From: Ferrovibrio sp.
Lineage (GTDB): Bacteria > Pseudomonadota > Alphaproteobacteria > Ferrovibrionales > Ferrovibrionaceae
Direction: 5' to 3'
NCBI RefSeq assembly: GCF_017994015.1
Contig: NZ_JAGOLP010000010.1
Span: forward strand, 31,490-95,489
DNA: 64,000 nt
Below the pieces are notes generated by a model that was not told the origin of the DNA, ran no database searches, and saw only the letters and a program-made list of their open reading frames with translations. Below are positions 12,386 through 20,503 of the stretch, piece after piece; the stretch's first letter is position 1, and each line of letters opens with the position of its first letter. The position numbers and the translations under genes are program-made.

Positions 12386-13021
12386 TCAAGTATAGCCCCG
12401 GGTTTCGAGATAGGCATAGGCTTGGTTGATGGTTTTCAGCCTTTCCTCGGCTTCGCGGTCGCCACCATTGGCATCCGGATGGTATCGCTTCACCATCACC
12501 TTGTATTGCGCCTTGATATCGGCCCAGCGCAAAGGCGGTTTCAGGGCCTGAAGGTCAAAATCCAGTTCCAGCAGGGCTTCGCGCTCGCGCGGCTCAAAAA
12601 CCGGCTCGGCCCGGTGGCGCCGCCCGGCATTCAGCACAATGCCCACATCGGCCAGGATGCCGAGATCGTCCTTGACCCAGACCTGCGGCTCCTCGCCGCC
12701 ATGTTCGGCCGATTTGGTGCCGAAGGTCCAGGTCGGGCGATGCCCGATCACATCTTCGCGCTGGTATTGCTCCACTTCCTCCGGGCTCATGCCGCGGAAA
12801 AAATCCCAGCCGAGATTATATTGGCGCACATGTTCCAGGCAGAACCAATAGCGGCCATCGCGTGGTTCACGGCTTTTTGGCGCCGGAAAGCGCCCTTCCT
12901 GGCGACATTCCGGATGATTGCAGACATGCAGCCGCGCATTCAGGCCCTCGGCGGATTCCGCCTCGGCGCCAATAAAATGCCCTTCGCGTGCTGTCTGCCG
13001 CGCTGATCGTGCCCGTGCCAT
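12386..13021 (-). CDS. J-domain (DnaJ-like) protein with N-terminal Cys motif
   Basis: A 211-residue cytoplasmic co-chaperone-like protein with its J domain at the C-terminus (HPD at 181-183 in VKRYHPDANGG). The N-terminal half has a possible metal site, CNHPEC (Cys34, Cys39) plus CLEH (Cys61, His64). This arrangement is typical of the alphaproteobacterial J protein next to cobS. It would stimulate DnaK on an unknown client, possibly the chelatase. ATG at 13021 is chosen because upstream residues look non-homologous; bolA is divergent. Confidence 0.85.
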   Translation of the reverse strand: MARARSARQTAREGHFIGAEAESAEGLNARLHVCNHPECRQEGRFPAPKSREPRDGRYWFCLEHVRQYNLGWDFFRGMSPEEVEQYQREDVIGHRPTWTFGTKSAEHGGEEPQVWVKDDLGILADVGIVLNAGRRHRAEPVFEPREREALLELDFDLQALKPPLRWADIKAQYKVMVKRYHPDANGGDREAEERLKTINQAYAYLETRGYT

Positions 13022-13106
13022 GGCGCAAGAGTATGGGACCAAGGCGGTGCATGGCAAGGCGAAGCCGCGCTTGACAGGGGCGACAACGCCACTTAAGCGG
13101 GTCGGC

Positions 13107-13394
13107 ATGAGCATCCAGGACCGCATCCGCACCAAGCTGACCGAAGCCCTCCAGCCAACCCGGCTGGAAATTGAGGATCAATCCAGCCAGCATGCCGGTC
13201 ATGCCGGCATGAAAGGATTGAAACCCGAGGAAACCCATTTTGCCGTGGCGGTGGTTTCCACCGCCTTCCAGGGCCAGGGCCGCGTGGCACGGCAAAGGCT
13301 GATCTACAAATTGCTGGCCCAGGAACTGGCCGATGGGGTACATGCCCTGGCGCTGACGGCGCTGACGCCAGAGGAAGCTGGAAAAACCCTGTAA
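13107..13394 (+). CDS. bolA: BolA family protein
   Basis: The 95-residue product has the BolA fold signature: GLKPEETHFAVAVVSTAF, followed by VARQRLIYKLLAQELADGVHAL. BolA proteins partner with monothiol glutaredoxins in Fe-S handling and may act in transcription. ATG at 13107 gives the expected length. It is divergent from the J-domain gene, a conserved alphaproteobacterial neighbourhood. Confidence 0.92.
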   Translation: MSIQDRIRTKLTEALQPTRLEIEDQSSQHAGHAGMKGLKPEETHFAVAVVSTAFQGQGRVARQRLIYKLLAQELADGVHALALTALTPEEAGKTL

Positions 13395-13443
13395 TCTGGT
13401 TCCTTCCTTCAGAATATATACTTTTATAAGGCAATAATAACCG

Positions 13444-13494
13444 AGCACAACTTTTTGTTTGCCCTGGCGCTCAGCATATATTAAATGTTGTGCT
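13444..13494. promoter_or_regulatory. Inverted 8-mer pair framing a promoter
   Basis: AGCACAAC (13444-13451) and its exact reverse complement GTTGTGCT (13487-13494) are 35 bases apart. A promoter-like sequence lies between them: -35 TTGTTT (13455-13460), 16 bases, -10 TATATT (13477-13482). The second arm ends one base before the ATG of the ribbon-helix-helix gene, so it may be a self-regulated operator pair. Confidence 0.45.
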
Positions 13495-13495
13495 T

Positions 13496-13879
13496 ATGAC
13501 GCAGACACACCCCAATACTTCTGCCACCGGCCTGCCAAAGCAGCCCCAGCGCCCCAGTCTGGTCACGCGCAATATCCGGCTGGGCCAGATGCGCACCAGT
13601 GTGCGGCTGGAGCGGATCGAATGGCAGGCGCTGGATGTGATCTGCCGCCTCGAAGGGGTTGACCGGCATGGCTTTGCCGCCGTCGTGCAGGCCGATCCGC
13701 GGCGCAGCGAAAACACCCTGACCTCACGGCTGCGCAGCGCCATCCTGGCTTATTACATGGCGGCGGCCGGGCTGGAGCATCATTCCAGGGCGAGCAGCAG
13801 CAGTAGGGGCAAAGTGGCAAACGAGATCAGGGTGGATACCACCACCAATCCCGCCACTGCCGCCGGATCGCGATTGTAG
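13496..13879 (+). CDS. Ribbon-helix-helix domain protein
   Basis: A 127-residue protein whose central part (NIRLGQMRTSVRLERIEWQA, then the LRSAILAYYM helix) matches the alphaproteobacterial ribbon-helix-helix domain family (RHH_4 type). It is a likely DNA-binding dimer. The N-terminus is Pro/Thr-rich. The last ~33 residues are low complexity and overlap the convergent AEC gene by 100 bases, so an ancestral stop near 13790 may have been lost. ATG 13496 is used; GTG at 13490 is possible. Confidence 0.65.
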   Translation: MTQTHPNTSATGLPKQPQRPSLVTRNIRLGQMRTSVRLERIEWQALDVICRLEGVDRHGFAAVVQADPRRSENTLTSRLRSAILAYYMAAAGLEHHSRASSSSRGKVANEIRVDTTTNPATAAGSRL

Positions 13880-14664
13880 CGCGCGGCAAAAATCGCGTTC
13901 ATCACCGCCACCGGCATGGCGCATTGGATAATCAGCACACCACGCGCCACCCCGGTAAGGCCAAAGGCCCAGGCCAGCGCCACTCCCACAGCCAGGCCGA
14001 AACCGAGCCGCAAAGCGGTGAGCAGCAGCGCCACCCGCAATTCAGTGACACGCAGATTGGCCAGCGACACACCCAGCGTGAGCATCATGAGCGGGATGGC
14101 AATCGAGCCGGCAGTTTCCAGGCTGCGCATCAGGAAGAGCGGTAATTCGACCTGAAAGATGTTGCCCAGCGCCGCCAGCGGCACGGCATAAACCACCGGC
14201 GAGCGCGCCACCTCGCGCCAATTGCCGCGTCCGGCATAAATCGATTGCCCAACGGCAAAATTGCCGAAAGACGTGATGGCGAAAAAGACCAGGCCGAGCG
14301 CCAGGCCGGGCGCCCCGAAGGCAAACAGGCACAGCGACAGGCCGGCATTGCCGGTATTCGGAAAACCCAATGAGGGCAGAAAACTGCGCATCGGCAGCTT
14401 CAGCAGATACAGCGCCGCCGCGCCCAGCAACAGGAAACTGCTCAATGCGAGCAAAGTGGCCAGGGCCATCAGGCCGAGATCGTCGCGGCTGATATCGGCC
14501 TTGATCAAAGTGGCAATCACCAGGCAGGGCGTGCCGATATTGGTGGCCAGCAGGCCGATACTATCCGTGGGGAAGGGCAGCCGGCGCTTGGCCCAGATGA
14601 AGCCGAGGCCGGCCAGCACAAAGATCGGCGCAATCACCGCAAAAATTTCCGCCATCATCGCCAC
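13780..14664 (-). CDS. AEC family transporter
   Basis: A 294-residue integral membrane protein with about ten hydrophobic segments, opening AEIFAVIAPIFVLAGLGF and containing the GFPNTGNAGLSL motif of the auxin efflux carrier/malonate transporter (AEC) family. The substrate cannot be read from the sequence; family members move organic anions or amino acids. The start is GTG at 14664, four bases after the corC-like stop and with GGGGAA upstream, so it is probably co-transcribed with that gene. ATG 14658 is an alternative. Confidence 0.85.
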   Translation of the reverse strand: MAMMAEIFAVIAPIFVLAGLGFIWAKRRLPFPTDSIGLLATNIGTPCLVIATLIKADISRDDLGLMALATLLALSSFLLLGAAALYLLKLPMRSFLPSLGFPNTGNAGLSLCLFAFGAPGLALGLVFFAITSFGNFAVGQSIYAGRGNWREVARSPVVYAVPLAALGNIFQVELPLFLMRSLETAGSIAIPLMMLTLGVSLANLRVTELRVALLLTALRLGFGLAVGVALAWAFGLTGVARGVLIIQCAMPVAVMNAIFAARYNRDPAAVAGLVVVSTLISFATLPLLLLLALE

Positions 14665-14667
14665 GGG

Positions 14668-15546
14668 CTATTCCCCGCCGCTCTGCAACGGAGTCAGTTT
14701 CAGCACGGTGATCTGGTTGCGCTGGCGCCGCAGCACCTCGAAGCGGAAATCGTGAAACACAAAAACCTGGCCCTGATCCGGGATCACCTGCGCCTCATGC
14801 AACACCAGCCCGGCGATGGTGGTGGCATCATCATCCGGCAGATGCCAATCAAATTGCCGGTTGAGATCGCGGATCGTGGCGGTGCCATCCACCATCAGCG
14901 TGCCATCGGCCTGCAAACGGTAGATACGATTGGCGGTATCGTGTTCGTCGCGGATATCGCCGACGATTTCCTCCAGGATATCCTCCAGCGTCACCAGGCC
15001 GAGGATGGCGCCATATTCATCCACCACCAGGGCAAAATGGGCGCGGCGCTGGCGGAAGGCATTGAGCTGCTCACGCAACGTGGTGGTTTCAGGCACAAAC
15101 CAGGGCGGCAGCAATAGCTTGGCCAGATCAAGCCGCGCCTCATCAAAATTCAGGCTATGCAATTCGCGCAGCAGATTCTTGGCATGCAGCACGCCGATGA
15201 CATTCTCCGGTTCGCCCTGCCAGACCGGAATCCGGGTATGGCGCGAGGCCAGCACCTGGGCAACAATCTCAGCCGGAGGCAAAGCGGCATCCAGCATTTC
15301 CATCTTGCGCCGATGCACCATCACATCGCCGACCGGCACCTCGTCCAGATCAAGGATCGAACCAAGCATGTCGCGTTCATGCTTGACCAAAGCGCCCTGC
15401 CCGGCAGTTTCCTGCAACTGATGCCGCAGCGCCTCGGTGGCGCTCTGCTCGCGCACCGGCAGGCTTTCACGCGGCCCCCGCGAACGGAGCCAGCGCAGCA
15501 AGGCCGCACGGATCAGCCGGACCAGACGGAGGATGCGACCGGTCAT
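14668..15546 (-). CDS. CorC/HlyC-type CBS-domain protein
   Basis: A 292-residue soluble protein: a basic N-terminal helix, a CBS pair (VMVHRRKMEMLDA to LVVDEYGAILGLVTLEDILEE) and a C-terminal CorC_HlyC domain (DGTATIRDLNRQFDW). It lacks the DUF21 membrane domain found in longer relatives and resembles the short CorC form linked to Mg/Co efflux or membrane function. The ATG at 15546 is the last of four ATGs in a 17-base-periodic ladder leading down from aroB (separate entry). Confidence 0.88.
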   Translation of the reverse strand: MTGRILRLVRLIRAALLRWLRSRGPRESLPVREQSATEALRHQLQETAGQGALVKHERDMLGSILDLDEVPVGDVMVHRRKMEMLDAALPPAEIVAQVLASRHTRIPVWQGEPENVIGVLHAKNLLRELHSLNFDEARLDLAKLLLPPWFVPETTTLREQLNAFRQRRAHFALVVDEYGAILGLVTLEDILEEIVGDIRDEHDTANRIYRLQADGTLMVDGTATIRDLNRQFDWHLPDDDATTIAGLVLHEAQVIPDQGQVFVFHDFRFEVLRRQRNQITVLKLTPLQSGGE

Positions 15547-15597
15547 ATGCGAGATCCGGTCATGTGCGAGGTCCGGTCATAGGCGAAGCCGGCTCAT
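15543..15597 (-). repeat. 17-base tandem repeat forming a chain of ATGA stop/start overlaps
   Basis: On the minus strand ATGs occur at 15597, 15580, 15563 and 15546, exactly 17 bases apart. The second and third units (ATGACCGGACCTCGCAC and ATGACCGGATCTCGCAT) match at 15 of 17 bases; the first is more diverged. The first three ATGs each open a six-codon frame (MSRLRL, MTGPRT, MTGSRI) whose TGA overlaps the next ATG. The first ATG itself overlaps the aroB TGA, and the last starts the corC-like gene. Confidence 0.8.
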
Positions 15598-16751
15598 GCC
15601 TGCCGCAACATGGTCGGGCCACCATCGGATGCTGCTTGGGGCAATTCATCCCGCAGCAGCGCCAGCACCGCTGGTGCGGTCACGTCGTTGCGCTGCACGG
15701 CATGGCCCAGGGCCTCGGCCAGAATGAATACCAGCTTGCCATCCTGCACCTTCTTGTCCTGCTGCATGTGATGCAGCAGGGTTTCGGCACTGAAGCCAGA
15801 GGCGCCATCCACATCGGCCAGGCCGGCCGGCAGGCCGCTCTGGCGCAGATGCGCCTGCACACGCGGCGCCAAAGCCGCATCGCACAGGCCAAGCCGGCCG
15901 GAAAGCTGGAATGCCAGCACCATGCCCACGGCCACGCCCTCGCCATGCAGCAGGCGGGCGGAATAGCCGGTTTCAGCTTCCAGCGCATGGCCAAAAGTGT
16001 GACCCAGATTAAGCAGCGCGCGTTCGCCTTCCTCGCGTTCATCGGCCGCCACGATCCGCGCCTTGTGGGCGCAGCAGCGCGCCACGGCTTCGGCGCGCAA
16101 GGCCTTGTCGCCGGCCAGCAGGGCAGCACCATTGGTTTCCAGCCAGGCATAGAAACCGGCATCGCCGAGCAGGCCGTATTTCACCACTTCGGCATAGCCG
16201 GCGCGCAATTCACGCGGCGGCAGCGTATCCAGCGCATCAATATCGGCCAGCACCAGACGGGGCTGGTGGAAGGCGCCGATCAGGTTTTTGCCATAGGGCG
16301 AGTTGATCGCGGTTTTGCCACCCACGCTGCTATCCACCTGGGCCAGCAGGCTGGTGGGAATCTGGATAAAATCCACGCCACGGCGCAGGATCGAGCAGGC
16401 AAAGCCAACCAGATCGCCGATCACGCCGCCGCCCAGCGCAATGACATGATCGCGGCGTTCCACCTTATGCGCCAGCAGCGCATCACAAACCCGCTCCAGC
16501 CCGGCAAAACTTTTCTGCCCCTCGCCCGGCGCCAGGATCACCGTTTCATGGCGGATTCCGGCGCCATCCAGCGCCGCCTGCAACGGCGCCAGGCGGTGCC
16601 GCGCCACATTCTCGTCGGTCACGATCACGGTGAAAGGCCGACGCAGGATCGGCGCGATCAACTGGCCGGCATTGGCGATCAGCCCGGCGCCGACATGGAT
16701 GTCGTAGCCACGCTGGCCAAGTTCAACGCGGATGCGATGCGGCTGACTCAT
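15594..16751 (-). CDS. aroB: 3-dehydroquinate synthase
   Basis: AroB converts DAHP to 3-dehydroquinate, the second step of the shikimate pathway, using NAD and a divalent metal. The 385-residue product has ALGGGVIGDLVGFACSILRR, the PTSLLAQVDSSVGGKTAIN motif and NLGHTFGHALE with metal-ligand His residues, all standard. ATG at 16751 starts MSQPHRIRVELG, four bases after the aroK stop, so the two are an operon. Its TGA forms the first link of the ATGA ladder into the corC-like gene. Confidence 0.96.
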   Translation of the reverse strand: MSQPHRIRVELGQRGYDIHVGAGLIANAGQLIAPILRRPFTVIVTDENVARHRLAPLQAALDGAGIRHETVILAPGEGQKSFAGLERVCDALLAHKVERRDHVIALGGGVIGDLVGFACSILRRGVDFIQIPTSLLAQVDSSVGGKTAINSPYGKNLIGAFHQPRLVLADIDALDTLPPRELRAGYAEVVKYGLLGDAGFYAWLETNGAALLAGDKALRAEAVARCCAHKARIVAADEREEGERALLNLGHTFGHALEAETGYSARLLHGEGVAVGMVLAFQLSGRLGLCDAALAPRVQAHLRQSGLPAGLADVDGASGFSAETLLHHMQQDKKVQDGKLVFILAEALGHAVQRNDVTAPAVLALLRDELPQAASDGGPTMLRQA

Positions 16752-16755
16752 GGTC

Positions 16756-17358
16756 TCAATCCCCGTCGGTTTCGGCCACAGCCTGGGCGCTATAGCCCGG
16801 CGGCAATTCAGCGATGATACGCTCCACCACGCCCTCATGCGGCCCATCGCCGGTCAGCACGGTCAGGTCAGATTCGGCATAAACCGGATAACGCTGCTCC
16901 ATCAGCCGCGCCAGCACGCTGCGCGGATCGCCCTGCTGCAACAGCGGCCGGTTGCCGCGCCGGGCGCAGCGTTTAACCAGCACGTCCAGCTCGGCCTTGA
17001 GCCAGATCGACAGGCCACGCTCGCGGATGCGGGCGCGGGTCTCATCATTCATGAAAGCACCGCCACCTGTGGCCAGCACGATCGGCGATTGTTCCAGCAG
17101 CCGAGCAATGACGCGGCGCTCGCCATCACGGAAGGCGGCTTCGCCATGTTCGGCAAAAATATCCGGGATGCTGGCACCGGCCGCCTTCTCTATTTCGGCA
17201 TCGGCATCAAAAAACGGCAAGCCAAGCCGCATCGCCAGGCGCTTGCCGACCGAACTCTTGCCGGCGCCCATCAGGCCAACCAGCACCAGGCTGCGCAGCG
17301 GCATATTTTCTGCCCGGGCAGCCGCCTCTGACGGACTGGGTAATTCGGTTGCTTGCAC
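16756..17358 (-). CDS. aroK: Shikimate kinase
   Basis: AroK phosphorylates shikimate at the 3-hydroxyl. The 200-residue product has Walker A GLMGAGKS (28-35), FFDADAEIE for substrate/Mg binding, LATGGGAF, and the lid RGNRPLL. The start used is GTG at 17358 with AGAGG five bases upstream, inside a 13-base tandem duplication. An internal ATG (residue 19) is a possible alternative. It lies immediately upstream of aroB. Confidence 0.95.
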   Translation of the reverse strand: MQATELPSPSEAAARAENMPLRSLVLVGLMGAGKSSVGKRLAMRLGLPFFDADAEIEKAAGASIPDIFAEHGEAAFRDGERRVIARLLEQSPIVLATGGGAFMNDETRARIRERGLSIWLKAELDVLVKRCARRGNRPLLQQGDPRSVLARLMEQRYPVYAESDLTVLTGDGPHEGVVERIIAELPPGYSAQAVAETDGD

Positions 17359-17363
17359 ACGAT

Positions 17364-17389
17364 CCTCTTTGCTTGGCCTCTTTGCTTGG
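17364..17389. repeat. 13-base tandem duplication at the aroK ribosome-binding site
   Basis: CCTCTTTGCTTGG occurs twice head to tail (17364-17376, 17377-17389). Each copy provides AGAGG on the aroK strand, so the Shine-Dalgarno sequence is duplicated. The remaining ~110 bases up to the small gene at 17504 hold no gene I can see. Confidence 0.6.
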
Positions 17390-17503
17390 CCCCGGAGCCG
17401 GCCTTGGCCTTGCGGGCCGATTGCTAGGCCCGAGCCGGAACGGTAGAATACTTGAACCGTTCGTTAATTCAAACGCGGGCGGATTTTGCTGTTTGAGGTT
17501 GCC

Positions 17504-17644
17504 ATGAGTCGCCTGCTGCTGATTTTCCTTGCCGTTCTGGTGCTGATTGTTGCCGGTGGCGGCATTTTCCTTGCCACCTGGAACATTCCGGCGCCAACAG
17601 CGCGGGTTGAGAAAACCATTCCAAACGACCGATTGGGGAAATAA
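17504..17644 (+). CDS. 46-residue single-pass membrane protein
   Basis: A short gene: ATG at 17504, TAA at 17642-17644, encoding MSRLLLIFLAVLVLIVAGGG, then IFLATWNIPAPTARVEKTIP and NDRLGK. One N-terminal hydrophobic segment is followed by a short tail with a WNIPAPTARVEKTIPNDR pattern, which looks conserved rather than random. The stop is two bases before the next ATG, so it is translationally close to the 616-residue gene. The function is unknown; it may be an envelope partner of that protein. Confidence 0.65.
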   Translation: MSRLLLIFLAVLVLIVAGGGIFLATWNIPAPTARVEKTIPNDRLGK

Positions 17645-17646
17645 TC

Positions 17647-19497
17647 ATGCGCAGGCTGTCCGTTTCCTGCCCGGTACGGGGCTTGCCCGGCCTGGCGCTC
17701 CTGGCCAGCCTTGCCCTGATCACGGCTCCCGCCCAGGCCCAGCCGGTGCGGCTGACGCCAGCGCCCTCGGCCACACCAGCCCCGGTCGAGAATCCTGCCC
17801 CCGGCACGGACCAGGTCAATACTGCCCCGGCGCCCATACCGGCACCGGCAGCCACACCGGCTGCTGCCGAGACAAAGCCGGCCGAGACTCCGGCCCCTAG
17901 CAGTAATACTGGTGGCAATGGCGGCGTGCAGATCGAGGCGTTGAAGGCGCCCGATCCATCCAGTGCCGGCCTGCTGGCGGAAGACAATGGCGGCCTTGGG
18001 CCGCGCATGTGGAGCAATACCAGCCGGGCGCAGGCCGAGCGTGTCATCACCCTGCTGCCGGCCCCGGTCGCCTCGCCCGGCCTGCGCCAGTTGCAGCGCC
18101 GCCTGCTGCTCAGCATCGCCGAAGCGCCAGGCGGCGGCCAGGCGGCGCCGAGCCTGCTCGGCCTGCGCGTGGAACAGCTTTATCGTCTTGGCGCCGTAAC
18201 CGAGGCGGCGCAATTGGGCATGCCACGCCCGGCCATGCTGCGTGATGCGGTGTTCACCCGTCTGCCGATTGATCAGGCACTGCTCAGGCACGATATCAAC
18301 GCCGCCTGTAGCCTGGGCGCACAAGCCTTGCGCGAGGATGCCGCCGCCCCCGCTTGGCTGCGGCTGGCGGTGCTGTGCCGCTACAAGGCCGGCGATATTT
18401 CCGGTGGCGACCTGGCGCTGAGCCTATGGCGCGACCAAGGCGGCGAGGATCGGGGTTTTCAGGTTCTGGCTGCTGCCTTGCGCGGCGATGACCGCGCCAA
18501 GGTGGAAAGCCTGGGCCATGATGCCCTGGCCGTGACCATGCTGCGCGAGGCCAAGCGGCCGCTGCCGCAGGGTAGCCTGGATGTGGCGCCGGCTGCCCTG
18601 CTGCCGGCGATTGCCGAATTGCCTGATCTGGAACCCGATACCAGGTTGCAGGCCCTGGAACGCGGCGTGGCTTTGGGCGCGGTGCCGCTGGCGCGGCTGA
18701 TTTCGGCATACAGCCAGCTGGATATCAGCGAAGCACAGCGCGCCGATATCGCCGCCGGCAAGATCAAGGGCGCGCGCGCGGCTGCCGCTCTGTTTCAGCA
18801 GGCGCGTGAACTCACCTTGGGCCCGGCCCGGGCCGAAGCCCTGAAGCGCGCCTATGAACTGGCCGTGGCACGCGGCACCTTGTTTGTCACTGCCGCTGCT
18901 TTGCGCGACAGCCTGCGTGACCTGCCGGCCGGGCCGGAAAGCCAGGAAGCCGCACCCGCTGTGATCCGCCTGGCCCTGGCGGCCGGCGAAACCGGCACGG
19001 CGCGGCTGTGGCGCAACACGCTGCTGAGCCAGGGTGATGCTGCGGCACAGGCCGGCATGGCACGCATCTGGCCCCTGCTGCTACTGGCCGAAACACCCGC
19101 CAGCACCTGGCCGGCACAACAATATGAAGCCTGGATTGCCGCTTTGGGCGACCTGCCGGCGCCACGCAAGGCGGCGTTGCAAGCCCTGGTGCTGATCCTG
19201 GCCGAAGCCAGCGGCGTGGCCGTGCCGGCAGAAACCTGGCAGGCTTTGGCGCAACCCGGCCTGGATTCTGCCGGCAATGCCCCGCCGGTGGCCTATTGGC
19301 GCAATCTGCTGCGCGCTGCCGAAAGCGGCAGCCGCGGTGAAACCGTGGCCCTGGCGCTGGTGCTGCTGGGTGGCGACGGCATGGCCAAGGCCGATCCGGC
19401 CAGCCTGGCCACCGCCTTTGGCGCGCTCAAGCGGGTGCGCCTGGAAACCGAAGTACGCGCCCTGGCCCTGGAAGCGGCATTGGCGCGCGGCCTCTGA
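17647..19497 (+). CDS. Hypothetical periplasmic protein with helical repeats
   Basis: A 616-residue exported protein: signal peptide (~1-32, ending APAQAQ), a Pro/Ala-rich linker (~35-90), then a long all-alpha region rich in Ala/Leu that resembles degenerate TPR-like repeats (for example ALKRAYELAVARGTLFVTAA). I do not recognise a catalytic motif. It sits between a small membrane protein and xerD; the xerD start is two bases past its stop. It is probably an envelope scaffold, but this is inference. Confidence 0.7.
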   Translation: MRRLSVSCPVRGLPGLALLASLALITAPAQAQPVRLTPAPSATPAPVENPAPGTDQVNTAPAPIPAPAATPAAAETKPAETPAPSSNTGGNGGVQIEALKAPDPSSAGLLAEDNGGLGPRMWSNTSRAQAERVITLLPAPVASPGLRQLQRRLLLSIAEAPGGGQAAPSLLGLRVEQLYRLGAVTEAAQLGMPRPAMLRDAVFTRLPIDQALLRHDINAACSLGAQALREDAAAPAWLRLAVLCRYKAGDISGGDLALSLWRDQGGEDRGFQVLAAALRGDDRAKVESLGHDALAVTMLREAKRPLPQGSLDVAPAALLPAIAELPDLEPDTRLQALERGVALGAVPLARLISAYSQLDISEAQRADIAAGKIKGARAAAALFQQARELTLGPARAEALKRAYELAVARGTLFVTAAALRDSLRDLPAGPESQEAAPAVIRLALAAGETGTARLWRNTLLSQGDAAAQAGMARIWPLLLLAETPASTWPAQQYEAWIAALGDLPAPRKAALQALVLILAEASGVAVPAETWQALAQPGLDSAGNAPPVAYWRNLLRAAESGSRGETVALALVLLGGDGMAKADPASLATAFGALKRVRLETEVRALALEAALARGL

Positions 19498-19499
19498 TC

Positions 19500-20438
19500 T
19501 TGCGCGGCCAGCGCCATATCGAGACTTTCCTGGAAATGCTGGGTGCCGAGCGCGGCCTGGCCCGGAATTCTCTTGAAGCCTATGCCAACGATCTGGCCGA
19601 TTTCAGCGGCTTCCTGATCGCGCAGAATGAAAACCCCGAGCAAGTTGGCGCTGCCGCGCTGCGCCGGTATGTGCAGGGCCTGAGTGATGCCGGGCTGAAA
19701 CCCGCCACCCTGGCGCGGCGGCTTTCGGCGCTGCGGCAATTCTTCCGTTTCCTGGCCAGCGAAGGCATCCGGGCCGACGATCCTTCGGCCTTGCTGGATG
19801 CGCCCAAGCGGGGCCGGCCGCTGCCCAAGCTGCTGAGCGAGGCCGAGGTGGATCGGCTGCTGGCCGAAGCGCGGCGGCTACGCGACGATCCGGCCGAAAG
19901 CGCCCGGCTGACCGCCTTGCTGGAAATCCTCTATGCCACCGGCCTGCGGGTGAGCGAATTGGTGGGGCTGCGTTTCCCGCCCTTTGGCGACGATCCGCGT
20001 TTCCTGCTGGTGCGCGGCAAGGGCAACAAGGAACGGCTGGTGCCACTGAGCGCACCGGCCCGCACCGCCTTGATGGATTACGCCAAGGACTGGCGCGGCG
20101 AATTCATAACCGCCAGGCAGGCATCGCCCTGGCTGTTCCCGTCGCGCGGCGAAAGCGGCCATCTGACCCGGCAGCGTTTTGGCCAGTTGCTGAAAGACCT
20201 TGCTGTTGCAGCCAAGATCGATCAGGCCAAGGTGTCGCCGCATGTTTTGCGCCACGCCTTTGCCAGCCATCTGCTGGCACATGGCGCCGATCTGCGCGCC
20301 GTGCAGAAGATGCTGGGCCATGCCGATATCAGCACCACGCAGATCTACACCCATGTGCTGGAAGCGCGGAAACAGGCACTGGTGCAGGCGCATCACCCGC
20401 TGGCCCGAGGCAGAAGCCCCGCCGGGGTCAAAGAGTAG
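19500..20438 (+). CDS. xerD: Tyrosine recombinase XerD
   Basis: XerD resolves chromosome dimers at dif with XerC and FtsK. The 312-residue protein has an N-terminal SAM-like DNA-binding domain and a catalytic domain with Arg150 (TGLRVSELVGL), the GKGNKERLVPL strand, His248-x-x-Arg251 (HVLRHAFASHLL), His274 (LGHADISTTQ) and nucleophile Tyr283 (IYTHV). The start is TTG at 19500; the first in-frame ATG (19536) would cut into the N-terminal helix. ftsK is elsewhere in the window (30488-33058). Confidence 0.9.
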   Translation: MRGQRHIETFLEMLGAERGLARNSLEAYANDLADFSGFLIAQNENPEQVGAAALRRYVQGLSDAGLKPATLARRLSALRQFFRFLASEGIRADDPSALLDAPKRGRPLPKLLSEAEVDRLLAEARRLRDDPAESARLTALLEILYATGLRVSELVGLRFPPFGDDPRFLLVRGKGNKERLVPLSAPARTALMDYAKDWRGEFITARQASPWLFPSRGESGHLTRQRFGQLLKDLAVAAKIDQAKVSPHVLRHAFASHLLAHGADLRAVQKMLGHADISTTQIYTHVLEARKQALVQAHHPLARGRSPAGVKE

Positions 20439-20503
20439 CTCTTGCCAAGCTCCCGCCGGTTCGTTAGCAGTTGCAGCAGACCAGCAGGGAGACTTAACGC
20501 GCC

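Noticed and set aside
19500..20438. Tyrosine recombinase as a mobile-element integrase
   Set aside because: Length, motifs and context match housekeeping XerD; no attachment sites or phage genes are nearby.
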